Shown: positions 37,201-49,022 of the stretch, one piece after another | Layout of the letters: the number at the start of each line of letters is the position of its first letter | Position numbering within the stretch: position 1 is the first letter of the stretch | Source of the DNA: Bimastos eiseni | Taxonomy: Eukaryota; Annelida; Clitellata; Crassiclitellata; Lumbricidae | Reading direction: 5' to 3' | DNA: 64,000 nucleotides | Assembly: GCA_959347315.1 (NCBI GenBank) | Contig: OY365810.1 | Location: 14,067,961 to 14,131,960 of the forward strand | Notes under the pieces: generated by a model | The model's input: the letters and a program-made list of their open reading frames with translations, nothing else | Told to the model about the DNA's origin: nothing | The model's database searches: none | Made by a program: the position numbers and the translations under genes

Positions 37201-37726
37201 AGGTTGTGCAAGTGCAAAGCTTTTAAGCCGCTTTATGTTTTACGAGTTCGGCCGTATGGATGGATCCAGGGTTTAACGACATCTTATGACAACAGAGGCC
37301 GTTGCCGTCGACAGAAATTTGCTTGGCATATTACAGCACATTTAAACCTTTCTTTTTTATTGCGGCCGAACTTTCTGCAGCAGAAGATTTACGCAATCAG
37401 AAATACAAGGTATTTTTCGGAGGTCGCAAACTATGAGGATCTGTAAAGTTCACTGGAAGCCAGCGCAGAAAGTCGAGCCTATGGCTCGAAACATTCGAAA
37501 ATTTGGGAGACGCAGTTAAGCACCGACACACTGGCAATCCATCTATGAGAAGTCGTCCAGTAGAGTCAGAATGAATGAACACTGGAATCGGCGAGCCAAC
37601 TGAGCCAAATTTTTATTGAACGTTTTCTGCTTACTTACCTAGTCCGCAGGGTCCACCACCCAAGTGGCTGGGCAAGATGCCCTTATCCTCTACGTGTGCA
37701 TGTTTTACAGAACTGGGCGCTGCCAT
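34292..37726 (-). CDS. CMC1: CMC1, mitochondrial complex IV assembly factor
   Basis: Four minus-strand exons join exactly in phase to 133 codons plus stop: 37726-37639, 36630-36529, 34961-34871 and 34412-34292. Donors are GTAAGT, GTAAGA and GTGAGT; acceptors are AACTTAG, GATTGTAG and GTTTTAG. The protein reads DPLDRTLRKVETEVVIPKMM, matching the CMC1 N-terminus. A CHCH domain has two CX9C motifs, C58-C68 and C80-C90. A conserved YYDP-F then EERAEYRRTGIPKKKK tail follows. CMC1 is an intermembrane-space copper-binding protein that stabilises early COX1 assembly; import would use the MIA40 route through the CX9C pairs. Length is close to the usual ~105-130 residues, with an extended N-terminus (MAAPSSVKHAHVEDKGILPS). 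No disabling change. Its 3' end faces EXD1. Confidence 0.92.
34985..35165 (+). mobile_element. LINE 3'-end fragment in CMC1 intron
   Basis: The plus-strand frame reads RLSPRVHSDSFALKLFFLNV, ending LLSSSLERMLYKSL and stop, then an (AATG)n tail. It matches the 33395-33744 copy (VHSDSF, LYKS) in the opposite orientation. Confidence 0.65.
35664..36270. mobile_element. Foldback-like element with repeated ACAATTGGTTCAC ends
   Basis: The left arm (35664-35726) holds four copies of ATTGGTTCAC or close variants spaced 15-20 bases. The right arm (36191-36266) holds five copies inverted (GTGAACCAATTGT). Inside are diverged tandem units built on GAAGCTGGATATGATGAAAAG, mainly 35905-36140. No transposase. 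Lies in CMC1 intron 2. Confidence 0.75.
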
Positions 37727-38157
37727 CTTTTATGTGTCGACCTTGGATGACCCCCGACCAAAAGATCACAAGTGTGGGCTAGTTTTTGAGTTCTGCTTCA
37801 ATTATTTATTCATGGCCCGATTTTCGAAGCAGAAGGTTGTCTTCTGAAGATTAGAGGATCTTTTCAAAGAAACACTCAAATAAATCATTTAACGAATATA
37901 ATTATGCATAATCTTCTAGAGCGCTAGTTCAATATTCCCAAAACACCAGTGGATATTTTCTATTAATAAATAGCTCTAAATCCAATTATATGATATTCTT
38001 TCGCCCTGGACACCAATCACCCTCAAAATAGGTCTACATAATGTGACCCATGTTAAAACTACTGGGTGTCTTGTTTCAAGATAACCTCAAAATCACAGCC
38101 CATATCGATCACCTCACAGCAACTTGCTCTTCCTGTTCTTATGCTATCAGAAAACCA

Positions 38158-39108
38158 GGGATGTGGTCTCGAGACGGTCTCGAAATCGGAAAACTGCGGT
38201 TTTGGTCTTGGTCTTGAATGCATCCGTCTTGGTCTTGGTCTCGGACCATCGGTCTTAGTCTTGGTCTCGACTGCGTCGGTCTTGGTCTTAAAGGAACGGT
38301 CTTAATTGGGATTGGCCTCCGTCTTAGGTTAGCGTTCCTGGTGATTTGTCGGTTATTTTCGATTATTAGAGACACCTGATGTTTAGGCCTACACGCTTGT
38401 TATCGATTTATGACGCGCCGACCATCTATATATAGGCCTACCTGCTTATATGGGCAAAAAAGTGCATACTATAAATAATTTATAGTGTGATATTATCAAA
38501 CCGAAGCAAAGGGCTGAACCCACAAAAGTTCAGACTGGCCGGTAAAACTGTTTTCTGGGCCATTAGTAAGATTAGCATTCTTCAGGAATAAAATTAATGT
38601 TTTATGCGTGTTATTCCGTTTTGGCGTCTAAATAAATTGAATTGTTTATAAAAAAATAGTCTTGGTCTTGGTCTTGGTCTCGTACCCTCGGTCTTGGTCT
38701 TGGTCTCGGACCACCCGGTCTTGATCTTGGTCTTGGACCTCTCGGTCTTGGTCTCGAGGTTTTGGTCTCGTGCCCAACACTGCAGAAAACTCCAGGCCGA
38801 TGCTAATTTAAACTGTAACATACATGTATATAAAGATCTATTAGTTTGGTCAGCGTGCCATAGATCGATAACAATCGCGTAGGTCCTAAACATCTGAAGT
38901 CTCAAATAATCGAAAATAATCGACTAATATCGAACAAATTGCTCTGATACGGCAAATGACCAAGATCGATCATTTAAGACGGAGACCAATCCCAATACCG
39001 TTCTTTTAAGACCAAAACCGACGCATTCGAGACCAAGACCAAGACCGCAGTATTCCAGTCTCAAGACCGTATCGAGACCAAGACCGCGGTCTCGAGACCA
39101 CATTCCAG
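38158..39108. repeat. Large inverted repeat with GTCTTGG-rich arms
   Basis: The left arm starts GATGTGGTCTCGAGAC at 38160. The right arm, read on the minus strand, starts GAATGTGGTCTCGAGACC at about 39105. Both arms carry arrays of GGTCTTGGTCTTGGTCTCG, then GATTATT, GAGAC, GATGTTTAGG and TTGTTATCGAT in the same order, so they pair for about 250 bases. The spacer holds a third array at 38655-38785 in plus orientation. No coding sequence. Confidence 0.85.
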
Positions 39109-39783
39109 CCACGGTGTCAGTTGACTGTCAATACATGCTAGGGCGCCAAATTTACCTTGGAGTCTATAGACTGCTCTGGTCATGAACATCGATACAGTAA
39201 GGCATAAAATAATTAGACCCACTGCAGATAGCGATCAGTGACTCTGCTAGACATGCATTGCATTTGCACTGCGTCTATGACTGTTGCTGTGAATTCCCCA
39301 AAATCGAAACTTCCTCGACCAGGCTGGGTAATACCCGGAATAACAGCAGACATTGATTCTATGTGACGTTCTACGCAGTTTGGCACGTTGTAAACCGTCT
39401 AATAAAGTGCCAATAACCATTCATCTCCATAATAATATAGGCCTAGACCTACGCAATCTGAATTGCATACAATGATAATTAAGTAAACTTAGAAGTTCTG
39501 TACGATCACGATCGATAATATACCGTTGTAGGCCTACATGCGTGCTTATATGTATAAGCACGTACGATTGTACGTGTTCGTGGCATGTACGTAAATGCAT
39601 TTAGGCCCACACTGTATGTGGGTAGATATATATATTCAATGCCAGCATTTCCATAGGCCCTACCTGAGAGCTGAGACCCATATATTGGCTATATTTTGGG
39701 CACATGCGGGAATATTGAGCTCAATCCATGCAGGCCAAGGATTAACTAGGCCTATTATGGGGGCATATATGTTGGCCTCTATT

Positions 39784-41258
39784 TAATGGCATAGCCAGGT
39801 ATTAGCGTCAGAGGGAGCGGCGCACACATTAAAAAGGCGCCAACTTTTTCAATATAAAATTAAATCATTTCAAAGTTATAATTTTAAATAACAAAATTCC
39901 TAATATCAGAAGTCACCTATTATGAAGTTTTATAATGTGTAAATTGTGTATAGTAGGCCTACTGGGTTTATATAATACAGTCGAATTTATATGCAACAAA
40001 TTTAATATAGTGTCATAATTGTGTAGGCCTACTAATTCATATGAATAACTCCATTCTGTATTCCATTTAGAACATAGTAATCTATAACAGCTTTTTCGTC
40101 TAGGTTTCATTCTAGCAAAATGATCAATAACTTTGTTAAAATCCACCTCACTAGCAAACTGTCTTTAGACCGTAATCGAAGATGTCATCGTTCAGTGTGG
40201 AACGGAGTTAAGATTGAATGAGTTTGGGACGACTGAAGGATCGTACTGCTCATTGGTAAAGTAAAAAAAATGCGATACAATGTTGACAGGTTTGGATAAA
40301 TGGAACACATGTCATTGGCCATCATGAATTTCAGTACGCTATTGATGGTCCCTGTGTATTTCTTGAGTTTCCTCATCTATTGAACTTTCCATGCTGATAC
40401 AAATTATTTCGTTGTAGGCCCCTATAATGTTTCTAAGCGATAGATATTCTTGTACAATTTCAGCTCAACTTTCAATTACACCTGAGTATGTGACTGCCAT
40501 TTGTTCAAAATTTTTCAAAGTATCCTCAATGCCAAAACGTTCTGGATCTAATCAACTAAATTTGCAAGCCATATCTTTAAAATGCTCAATTTTTGTGTTA
40601 CTTATGACAGAATCCATTGACGCTAAATACTTTTCAACAATGAATTGTTTTCAAGCCTCAGATATCCTATCATCCTCTGCAATTTCCTCATGGAATCGTT
40701 TTCTTTTGTGTGCTCTCTGTTGCTTATATACGGTTGAAATAATACATTTCTCAGCTAGCTCAGTAGCTTCTTACTCGGCCTGTTCAAATTCCGATTAGAA
40801 TTTATTTCGCCAGCTTCGAATCTCGTGTCATTTTCAATATATATATATATATATATATATATCTAGATAAATTGAAAGCCTTATGCAGATTTTTTTACAA
40901 AATATTTAAAAACTACAAATTCGTAAGTCTAAATTGTAGCAAGAATTCTGCAGTCTGTTTAGTGGTAGGCACACAGTTTTTAATATCACCATCAACAATA
41001 ATTATTCTTTGTATGACAAGGACTATAGCGAGTAAGTTATGCAGGGCAACTTCTGGAATCCAATCTGGAATCAAAAAGTCGTTTTAGAGTCAATGAAAAA
41101 GATCCTATGTTTTTGAGTTGTTTTTCTTTTAGTGTTGAAAGACGAGGTAAAAAAGTATATGTCTAAAAATTTTACTATAAATTCTTTAAAAATGCGCCAA
41201 TTTTCCACAAATGCTCTTAGAGGAGCGGCTCCCTCTGCACCTCTTAGCTACGCTACTG
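39784..41258 (-). mobile_element. hAT transposon relic, 1.48 kb
   Basis: Degenerate ends: on the right, read inward, CAGTAGCGTAGCTAAGAGG; on the left TAATGGCATAGCCAGG. Flanking 8-mers CCTCTATT and CCTCTGCT agree at six positions. Minus-strand frames carry a decayed hAT C-terminus: YPNLSTLYRIFFTLPMSST, then a frameshift and EVDFNKVIDHFARMKPRRK. Further upstream FIVEKYLASMDSVISNTKIE and MACKFS also fit hAT. Multiple stops. A (TA)n tract lies at 40840-40862. Confidence 0.75.
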
Positions 41259-41707
41259 CCTCTGCTTGGGTTTAAGCGAGCAGCTTTAGCGTCTATTTCG
41301 TGCTATTCCGAGGATATCTGTTGTATAATAATATTGCTTATTATTATTATTTTGTGATTGTTGGCCTACACATATATGATGTCATAGCAGCGCGTTTGCA
41401 GGCGGTTCAATAAAGAAGACATTAACTATAGCCTATAGGTCTACTAATTAACTTACTAAGGTTTTCAAGCTTTCATCTATTGAAGAAAACTGTACTATAC
41501 TAGGAAGCAGATAATAATCATGTAAACTGCAACCTATAAGCCTATATGTGTTGCATTTTAAAAGTAGTTGGTGTCAATGTTTTTAAATTTCCTTAAAGCT
41601 TCTTTAAGTTTGCTTAAGTTTCCAGAATGTTATAAAGAATTTCTGAAACGGACTAAACGAACAGCTAGCGGACTGGGTAAAAATGTGATGCGGTCTTGTG
41701 ACTCTTG

Positions 41708-44068
41708 TCACTGGGAAATTTCAGCAATTTCCGTCTGACGCGGCGCCACGGGACACTTATCAAATGGACCGCCACACTGCCACTGGCAGGTTTCCAGAAT
41801 CATCGGCTTCAGGCAAACGAAACAGAATTCGTAGCCACATCTGCATGACATATGCTTGCAGCCTCCACTGTGATGGATAAGATTTCCACATCTTCCACAG
41901 CTGCGAACACTTGGAACATTCGCAACTTCACCAATTTGTTTCGTAGCGCATGTCTCCAGATGGCACAGACGCACATCTCTACCGTCGCAACCTTCGTTTC
42001 CACACGACGTCATGTCTCCGTTCCAGCTCTTCAAACAGCACCAGCAGAACTCGATCTCGCGTTGATGTCTGGCGGTACAGAGAGGACAGACCACACGGTT
42101 CTTATTCAAGAACTTCTTTCGCAGATCCCGTTCGCAGTTGTTGTGACAGAAGGGGCATTGCTGGATGCCTGGGGAAATCCTAAAGAAGTTTTCGTTTATC
42201 TTTTTGGCAAACTCTTGCAGACCTTTCTTCGATAAGGTTGCAGACAGAACATGGTGCACGAGGAAAAACTGCCACTCCTTTTTGCAGTTGGGACAGAAAA
42301 ATCGACAGTTTCCATCGTCTCTTACAGTGTTGCAGTAGTGTTCCATCATTTCCACGCCTGTTACGAAGAACAGAAAAAAATTAATACATATCTAAAGATT
42401 CATTATATCGTCATCTATGCCAATACTGTCGCCCACCACGATGGTGACTTCGGTTGATACATTGTGCAATATGATAGTGGCGCTCTGTTCAATTCTATAA
42501 TGACCTCAATTAGATTAACATAAAACTAATTGACATGCAATTGTCTTCCCAGACTACAGCCTTGCATTTAATTAATTTTAATAAAGCGCATGCTTACTTA
42601 TGGCACAGCCGCATGGCATTTTGGCTCTTTTTCCATGCGGCTCATCGTCACCGCCTACGCAACACGGAGCTGCAGTCAGATTTATGTATCCTGGCAGTGA
42701 CGTCAGTTGATCCTTATTGCCTCCGTAGGTCCGAAGACAAGTTCCAACAAAAGCATCTTGAGTAACATGTAGTTCTTCCAGTGTCTTTCTAGTGTCGTCG
42801 TCATGGTCAAACGGTTTGCCTAACAAATCACTACAACTGTTTATTATCAAATAAAAGTAATTATTACAGTTTGTAATATAATAAACTATAACTGACAGAA
42901 ATGTCATGAAGTAAACTTTTGTTATTCTATGAACTAGATTCATTTCAGCTCAGTAGGTGGCGCTGCCATTGTGAGTCATAATAGAGCATATTCGTCTGAT
43001 GTGATTAGCCTTATCAAAGGTTCTTACCATCTACCATTATGAGGAAACATTCTGGGTTTAACGCCCTCAATTTCAGACGGTGATTCACATGGGTTAGCCT
43101 ATAGCGCAATCAGCCTCGGTAGGCCCATCGTTCTGGATATCAAAAACTTCATTCTTGCAGTTCATGAAGCAAGTATATATGGACATTTAAAGCAAGCCAA
43201 ATTTAAAAAACATAGACATCAATAAGACATAATTACTTAGCTATTGTCAAGCATTAGCATTAAAAGAAGCATGTTACCTCCACAGACAAAATAAAATTGG
43301 TCAGGTTTTAGCTTGCCACTAAGCATCTCGTTGCTGACTCGGTCAGCTAGGTCCGAAATTCTGCATGTCTGTAAATGAAACATGCAGACAATTCACTAAA
43401 CGATTACATTTCATTTATGACCAACATAATAATAAAGATGTTGCAAATTTGACTTGCTTAGCGCCAACGGTGAAAACAATTCTGTTAGGCCCTATTATAA
43501 ACTGACAAGGGCTCCGCGGAAATGCCTTCAGTGTGAACAATAGGCCTATAAGCTTCAAACAATTTAAAATAGACCTAAATTATTCGAACTCTTCATACCA
43601 GGCTTTTGGGTTAGCATCTTGGTATAGCTTTACATGAAAGACAACTCATATGTCATTCTCATCGATATTTGTGTTGTTATTGATGTTATCTAAGCCAAAA
43701 ATATTATTATCTGCATTCTCAAGCGTTTGTATAAGCCTACCTAGCTAGGTCTACAACAGAATATGTTTTGTTTTGGACGGGGTTCCGTGAAAAAAGTGAA
43801 AATAAAAAGGGTTCTACGCACAGAACTGATTGAGAAACACTGGGTTAGAAAGTTGTGTCATCGAGACTTTAATTGGACACTTACGGACGTAAATAGGAGC
43901 CGCATAAGTCCATATGAATCTATATGATCCTTTTGTCTATGATTCTAATACAACGCCATTCAGTTTAATATGCTTAGGCTACGTACACGGCTTTCTTACC
44001 TTCCGAATTATAAATTGTTTCTTTCTCCCGTCAGCTAAAACAAACACGCGAATATCGTCAGCAAACAT
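41708..44068 (-). CDS. UBL-RBR type E3 ubiquitin ligase-like protein
   Basis: Four exons on the minus strand: 44068-44000, 43368-43278, 42891-42598 (5' edge uncertain) and 42357-41708, about 367 codons. Exons 1-2 give a ubiquitin-like start (MFADDIRVFVLADGRKKQF, then LKPDQFYFV). Exon 3 holds LLGKPFDHDDDTRKTLEELH and LPGYINLTAAPCC. Across the next junction comes MPCGCAIS plus a RING1-like CPNC. An IBR follows (QQCPFCHNNC, VVCPLC, EFCWCCLKSW), then an Rcat domain SCGRCGNLIHHSGGCKHMSC with probable catalytic C318, as in parkin/HOIP relatives. Such ligases pass ubiquitin through a Cys thioester. Oddities: the usual His in MPCGHAI is Cys here, and the in-phase exon 3 acceptor adds about 20 unusual residues (IVYYITNCNNYFYLIIN). 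Confidence 0.8.
43490..43845 (+). mobile_element. hAT-type MITE, second copy
   Basis: CTTCAGTGTGAACAAT and AAGCTTCAAAC match the copy at 25004. The right end reads GAGAAACACTG, the complement of a CAGTGTTTCTC terminal repeat. It lies in the UBL-RBR first intron; the left end is truncated or unclear. Confidence 0.5.
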
Positions 44069-44830
44069 TGTTGCTTATAAATTGAGAATTGGAATCACAA
44101 TATGACTTATTTTCGCGATTGTATCTAAAACTAAAAGATCCCGAAATTCGTCGACACTGACTCGCACTTGTATATAGGCAGATGATAGGCCTACACGTAA
44201 GCATGTAGACCAAGGAATCTTGGTCCTTGCGTAATAGACCAACAGTTGAAAAACGAAAGTCTGAAATTCCACCGAGGCATATATACACGTAGGTCAAACG
44301 CATATAACCACAAAAAATTTCCACTAGTTTCATACAACTGAAATTTTGATTTTCCAAGTCTCGTACTCGTAACTGAAATTATGACAAGATGTTTGCTCCT
44401 GAATTTTCCATTTTATTAGCCACCTGAATAAATTATAATAATGAAGTATGACCATGAGGGTCTATAAGGTCTACAACATGAAAGCCTTGGAGCAAATACT
44501 CCATCCAAGAAACAGGGGAAGCAAATTTGAGGATTTATTGGGAAGCAAATTTTTATATAAGCCCTATATTTTATCATTGCTCTTTTATTATTTGCAATTG
44601 AGCTATTCTGTTCTATTCTACAATGTCGCTGAGTGTGCGCCATTAGTTTGCATGGTTCATTCTACGATTCATCATAGAATAATATTTGGTCAGTCTGTTC
44701 ATCAAGGTTGCTTACAGCTTACTTACTTGAAGAGAAGCAACACAACAGTAGTCTACTGCCCTAATAAGTTATGATGTCATCCATATAAATATTGATTATA
44801 TTGTTGATGTTATAATTCTTATTCGTTTAT

Positions 44831-45420
44831 TTAGAAAGAAAACAATCTTGCAAAATGCAGAAATGCTAACATGAGTGACAGTAGAGCAATAAAAGTAGCT
44901 AGGATTAATAACAAACTAGTAAATATTTTTATATAGGCCTGATGATCTGGGGATAAATTAGGAGTGGTCTCTGACTTCTGAGGCGTCCATAGATAGGTGG
45001 GTCCGGAGCCAGTGCGTCCAATTTCAGGTAGGGCCTTGTTAGGTGTCATATACAGGCAATAGGTTCCAGGGATTGCGTTACATCATTTTAGTTATACCGC
45101 CTAATAGGTTTGCCGTTCGTATCGGAATTGTCCCTTATTCTTGATTAGTGTCAACAAGCCGGTCCAGACCAGATCTTCGGCTGGTTTATGAATTTCTGGT
45201 CCGTGGGTCGCAGAGATGGTAGGGGTAGGCGGCTCTAACGTCTGCCTCGAGATGTCGGGTTTCGTTGCTTGACACTTCGTTGCTATTTGCATATTTCTCG
45301 CCGTCTGTATTGAGGCCGTCTGCCTCCGGCGAAACCCATTGATGTCTCCCATCTCAGGTTTCAGGTAGACAACTTCATACGTAGTCCTCCCACGCCTCTA
45401 CCGTCGGTCGATGACTTTTA
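44831..45420 (-). pseudogene. Unidentified interrupted minus-strand reading frame
   Basis: One frame is open from about 45420 to 45101 (TTYEVVYLKPEMGDINGF onward), interrupted by three stops around 45060-45100. It is open again to 44831, ending in a hydrophobic, membrane-like stretch (FTSLLLILATFIALLSLMLA). It may be a decayed element protein. No family recognised; a chance frame is possible. Confidence 0.2.
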
Positions 45421-46019
45421 TATAGCGCCATCGTCCAGAGTTTCGCGCGTGACACTTAGGCATATATCGTTAGGAATTGAATTGTAAAAATGTTGCCACA
45501 ACTTTTAATTGTCTGCTGGACCCGATACACGCAACACTTCTGCTCACGCCAGACTGCGAGATGCAGCTATGTAGGCCTATGCCTATAGGCTACATGCTGC
45601 GAGGCAGCATGTTACAGCATGTGCAATAGACTGCCCACCGAAATTGAATCGCTGAATCGCCCATATCGATCAACCATTTTCTGTGCGATCACCATTGCAG
45701 CGCTCTATTCTTCTGGCGTCGAAGATGAACATAATGCAACGAGCTACATTCAGGCCCGCAGCCAGAGGCAAAACCATGACGAGACAAATCCCTTATACCC
45801 TCACATCTCCGTTCCCATGTGCTTACCTCCCTCCCTTTTGTTACGACTCATCCCCTTTATATTCCTGCTATTCCCGTCCCTACTGTATTTTCTGCATTCC
45901 CACCCAAATCGTCCACTTACATTCTCTTTTATTTGGAGCTGTGGAGTTCGGGGGTACAACCCGGACATTTACCCCCCGATAAATGTTTAACGTTGTAGAA
46001 GCTGATAATCAAATTAATC

Positions 46020-47300
46020 ATCATAATCGTAATCGAAATCACACAAACTTCTAAAGCGCCGTTTGAAAGCCAAGCGCAGGGCACCAGCTTACACATGAGC
46101 GCTGCGTCGAATCACAGAGGTTGTCCAAGGAGTAGTCCGCTGGAGATCAGGGTTCGGTTTCCAGATGGTCGGAGGAGGCAGAGCAGCTGTTAAGGCGGGT
46201 GTCGTTTGGTCGAGGGTTGCAAGGTGGACGGGCGAGTCTGGGTAAGAGTTTTTGAAAAGTGAGACTTATGTTTCGAATAGAAAGCCCGAGGGTGATGGAG
46301 CCTTAGACAGATGATGGCGGGTGACAGGTAATGATGGTGGAGTTGATAAGTACGGAATTCTGGAAGCAGATCGGTCGTGCCAGCGACGTGGTGCGGTTAT
46401 GGATATGGCTCAATTGAAAAACCTTAGATGAATTGTGACCGGGGCTCGAGTAAGACTGAGACAGGTCACAGGAGGAGAAGGATCGCGTAGAGAGTGAGTG
46501 ACCTGGGTGGCGAAGATATCTGGGCTTGCAAGGAGTTTTAGGTTAGCGATAGGACTTTGAAGTGGATTCGCTCTGAGATTTTTATCCAAAGGAGTGATTT
46601 GAGGATCGGAGTGATGTGACGATGGTTGGGTGTTCTGGTGACAGCTCTGGATAGTGAATTTTGGATAAGTAAGTGTTGTTACAGACGCTTGCGTTGTGCG
46701 GCTTCAAGTTTAAGGAAAAGGGAATTGCAGTAATTGAGCCCCAAGTTGACAACGGAGGTGGCAATAGTGGATGCAGTTTTGAAGTCGAGCATGGGCTGGA
46801 GGATGCGGCGGTGCATGGGCCTGATTCAGAGTGGAAGAGACGAGAGATTGCTTAAGGACCTCGGGGAAGATGCCAGTAGAGAGCGAGAGATCGATGATTT
46901 TGGTAATCTGAACTGGATGGTCTTGATCGAGGCATTAAACGTCTGTGTAGATCGAAATGGTATTGGCAATCTCAAGATTGCTACAGCATATAATAGCACA
47001 ATAAAGCTTATTCATTGGCGCCTAATCAAACAAAATCGATAGGGAGGTACCAGAGTTACAGAATCAGTTGCACCCTGCAGGAGGTCAAGATTCTAAGGGA
47101 CAGTCAAACGATTGGGGTGGGTGATGTACAGCATAGCAATGGCGGAGTGTGGAAGAGGAGGAATCAGGATAGGATTTGTTAAAAGAGCACTGTTTCAGTT
47201 TTGGGTGTGATAGACCTGAGGAGAGATGACAAGATTTGAGGCGTTGAGTTCGTAGAATGGATCAGCCAATATAGTAATAACCCAGAGAGACGTAACAGCT
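46020..47300 (+). repeat. Long copies of the dispersed repeat family
   Basis: G-rich plus-strand sequence. The 46980-47240 part aligns by eye with 13270-13490. The earlier part (46040-46330) shares the GCGC-CCAGCTTA-GCGC arrangement and may be another copy. Open frames here are not convincing. Confidence 0.5.
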
Positions 47301-48535
47301 GTGAAGGAATATGGAAATTGTACCGATGAAGTGACGGAAGAGCAGAGAAGTGTTATGGCGGAAGAGGAACCGGTTGAGCGAAGTGGTTGGATTATTGTGA
47401 TTAGAACTGTAAATGACTGAATTGGCTGATGTTACACAAGTGCATCAAATAACTCAGATTTTCAGAAACACTCAGAAATTTTAATGGAATTTCGTAAGAC
47501 ATGATTTAATTATGCTCGAGTCAATCGAGACCGCTCCATTTCTAGGGAAGCTAAACGGCGCTCCCCGGTTCCATGTACATGTAGACGCCATGCTTCCTCC
47601 ATCTAATCAATCCTCTATCATTTTCCTTCTTATCCCTCGGCTCACTCCAGTACAACCAAAAACAGGGCTTACGGGAGTTTAAGCCACTTCAGGGGCCCTC
47701 CAGCTTTCTAGGAGCTTACGGGGTTTTACGCCACTCCAGAGGCTCAGCAGGTAAAGAGGAAATCTACTAGCAACAAACATATACAAAACGAACGAGCAAG
47801 CCTCATAAGCTGTGGTTTTTAGGCCACAGACCCACGGGGTAGCTTATTTACAAACATCTACTAACACACACAAACACAAAACGACAGAGAGCCACAGTTC
47901 AAACGTAACATTCATCCAATCCATCCCATCTCCCCTTACGCAGAAACCTCGCCGCCGGAAACCATCCAACAGGAACCAAACCGTACAGGCACCTATAGAA
48001 ACAAAGAAAAACAAGGAAGTTACAACACAGATAAACAGCTTGATGAAAGTAGAGAATCAAATGCAGGACTCCTTCTGCGACTGGTACAGTAGTAGGGGCC
48101 TACTATAGGTCGGTCGGTTGGTACCTCTGGTAGGCTCCGCACTGCATGCATAACATACAAAAATAGTATCAGGAAGTTTTATGCTCAATCAGATGCGTTC
48201 AGCTAAAGGCCTACTTGTGGAGATATGTAGGTGCCAGGTATTACATTTTGTCATATGACCCAGATTTTCTTCTTCGAACAGTCTTCAGATTTACATGTGT
48301 GCTGTTGCAGTATGTAGCTTCATTCAGGAAATATTGTCAAAATGTCCTTAAATATTTGAGCCAGAAATAAAATGAACCAGATAGGCGCATGTAGGCCTAC
48401 CAACAGTACTGTAACCGTGATTATTCTGAACATTACATTACAATAGATAGGCTTGAACAATTTATATATATAGATCATTATTATACATTAGGTTTAGCTG
48501 AACATTCACTAATTCAGACAGTATAGGTTCTGTCA
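47300..48535. other. No recognised gene
   Basis: Includes an open frame at 47812-48108 rich in T, K and N without family features. Nothing else supported. Confidence 0.5.
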
Positions 48536-49022
48536 GTCACTCGTGTAGGCTCCAGCAGTTACAGTCAGCCCTCGTTGCTAGAGTGGTCAATAGCTGATCC
48601 TTGAGTGGTCAGTAGCTGACCAATCAAAGTAGTCTTTTCTGAGATAGGCCAGTTTCCTCTTTGGCTGAGGAAAGTCACTTATAAGCTACAGCACTATTAG
48701 GAACGGGGCAGTCTGACTTTCGAAGAACTCTAGCTATCTTGTCAGGTTCGTCAACTCGTATCATCTTAGGGTTTGGACATTATCATCTCACCCATACTCG
48801 CATTAGTAAGTATATGTAAAAGTTATGTATTAATCACCATCATTATATATATAAATATACATTATTATTAGTATTACCTCATCTTCTCTGTATTTAATAA
48901 AGATAAGTTGTATTATAACTGTCTCTTCATGTGTAGCTAGTTTCCCCTAACATAATCTAATTCATTAAGCATCTAATATAATAGTAGAGCTAGTTTTAAG
49001 TAGAACCCTCAGCGTTCTTACA
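48536..49022 (+). mobile_element. Possible solo LTR
   Basis: The segment starts near TGTAGGCTCC and ends TTCTTACA. A TATA-like CTTATAAGC lies near 48680 and an AATAAA near 48897 is followed by a T-rich stretch. This promoter-then-poly(A) layout fits an LTR. No clean target duplication was found. Confidence 0.25.

Noticed and set aside
40427..40798. 123-codon plus-strand frame
   Set aside because: Antisense of hAT transposase blocks; the minus strand carries the family signature.
41852..42235. 127-codon plus-strand frame
   Set aside because: Antisense shadow of the RBR exon, whose Cys pattern is on the minus strand.
47812..48108. 98-codon frame rich in T, K, N
   Set aside because: No motif or splice context; could be real but unsupported.
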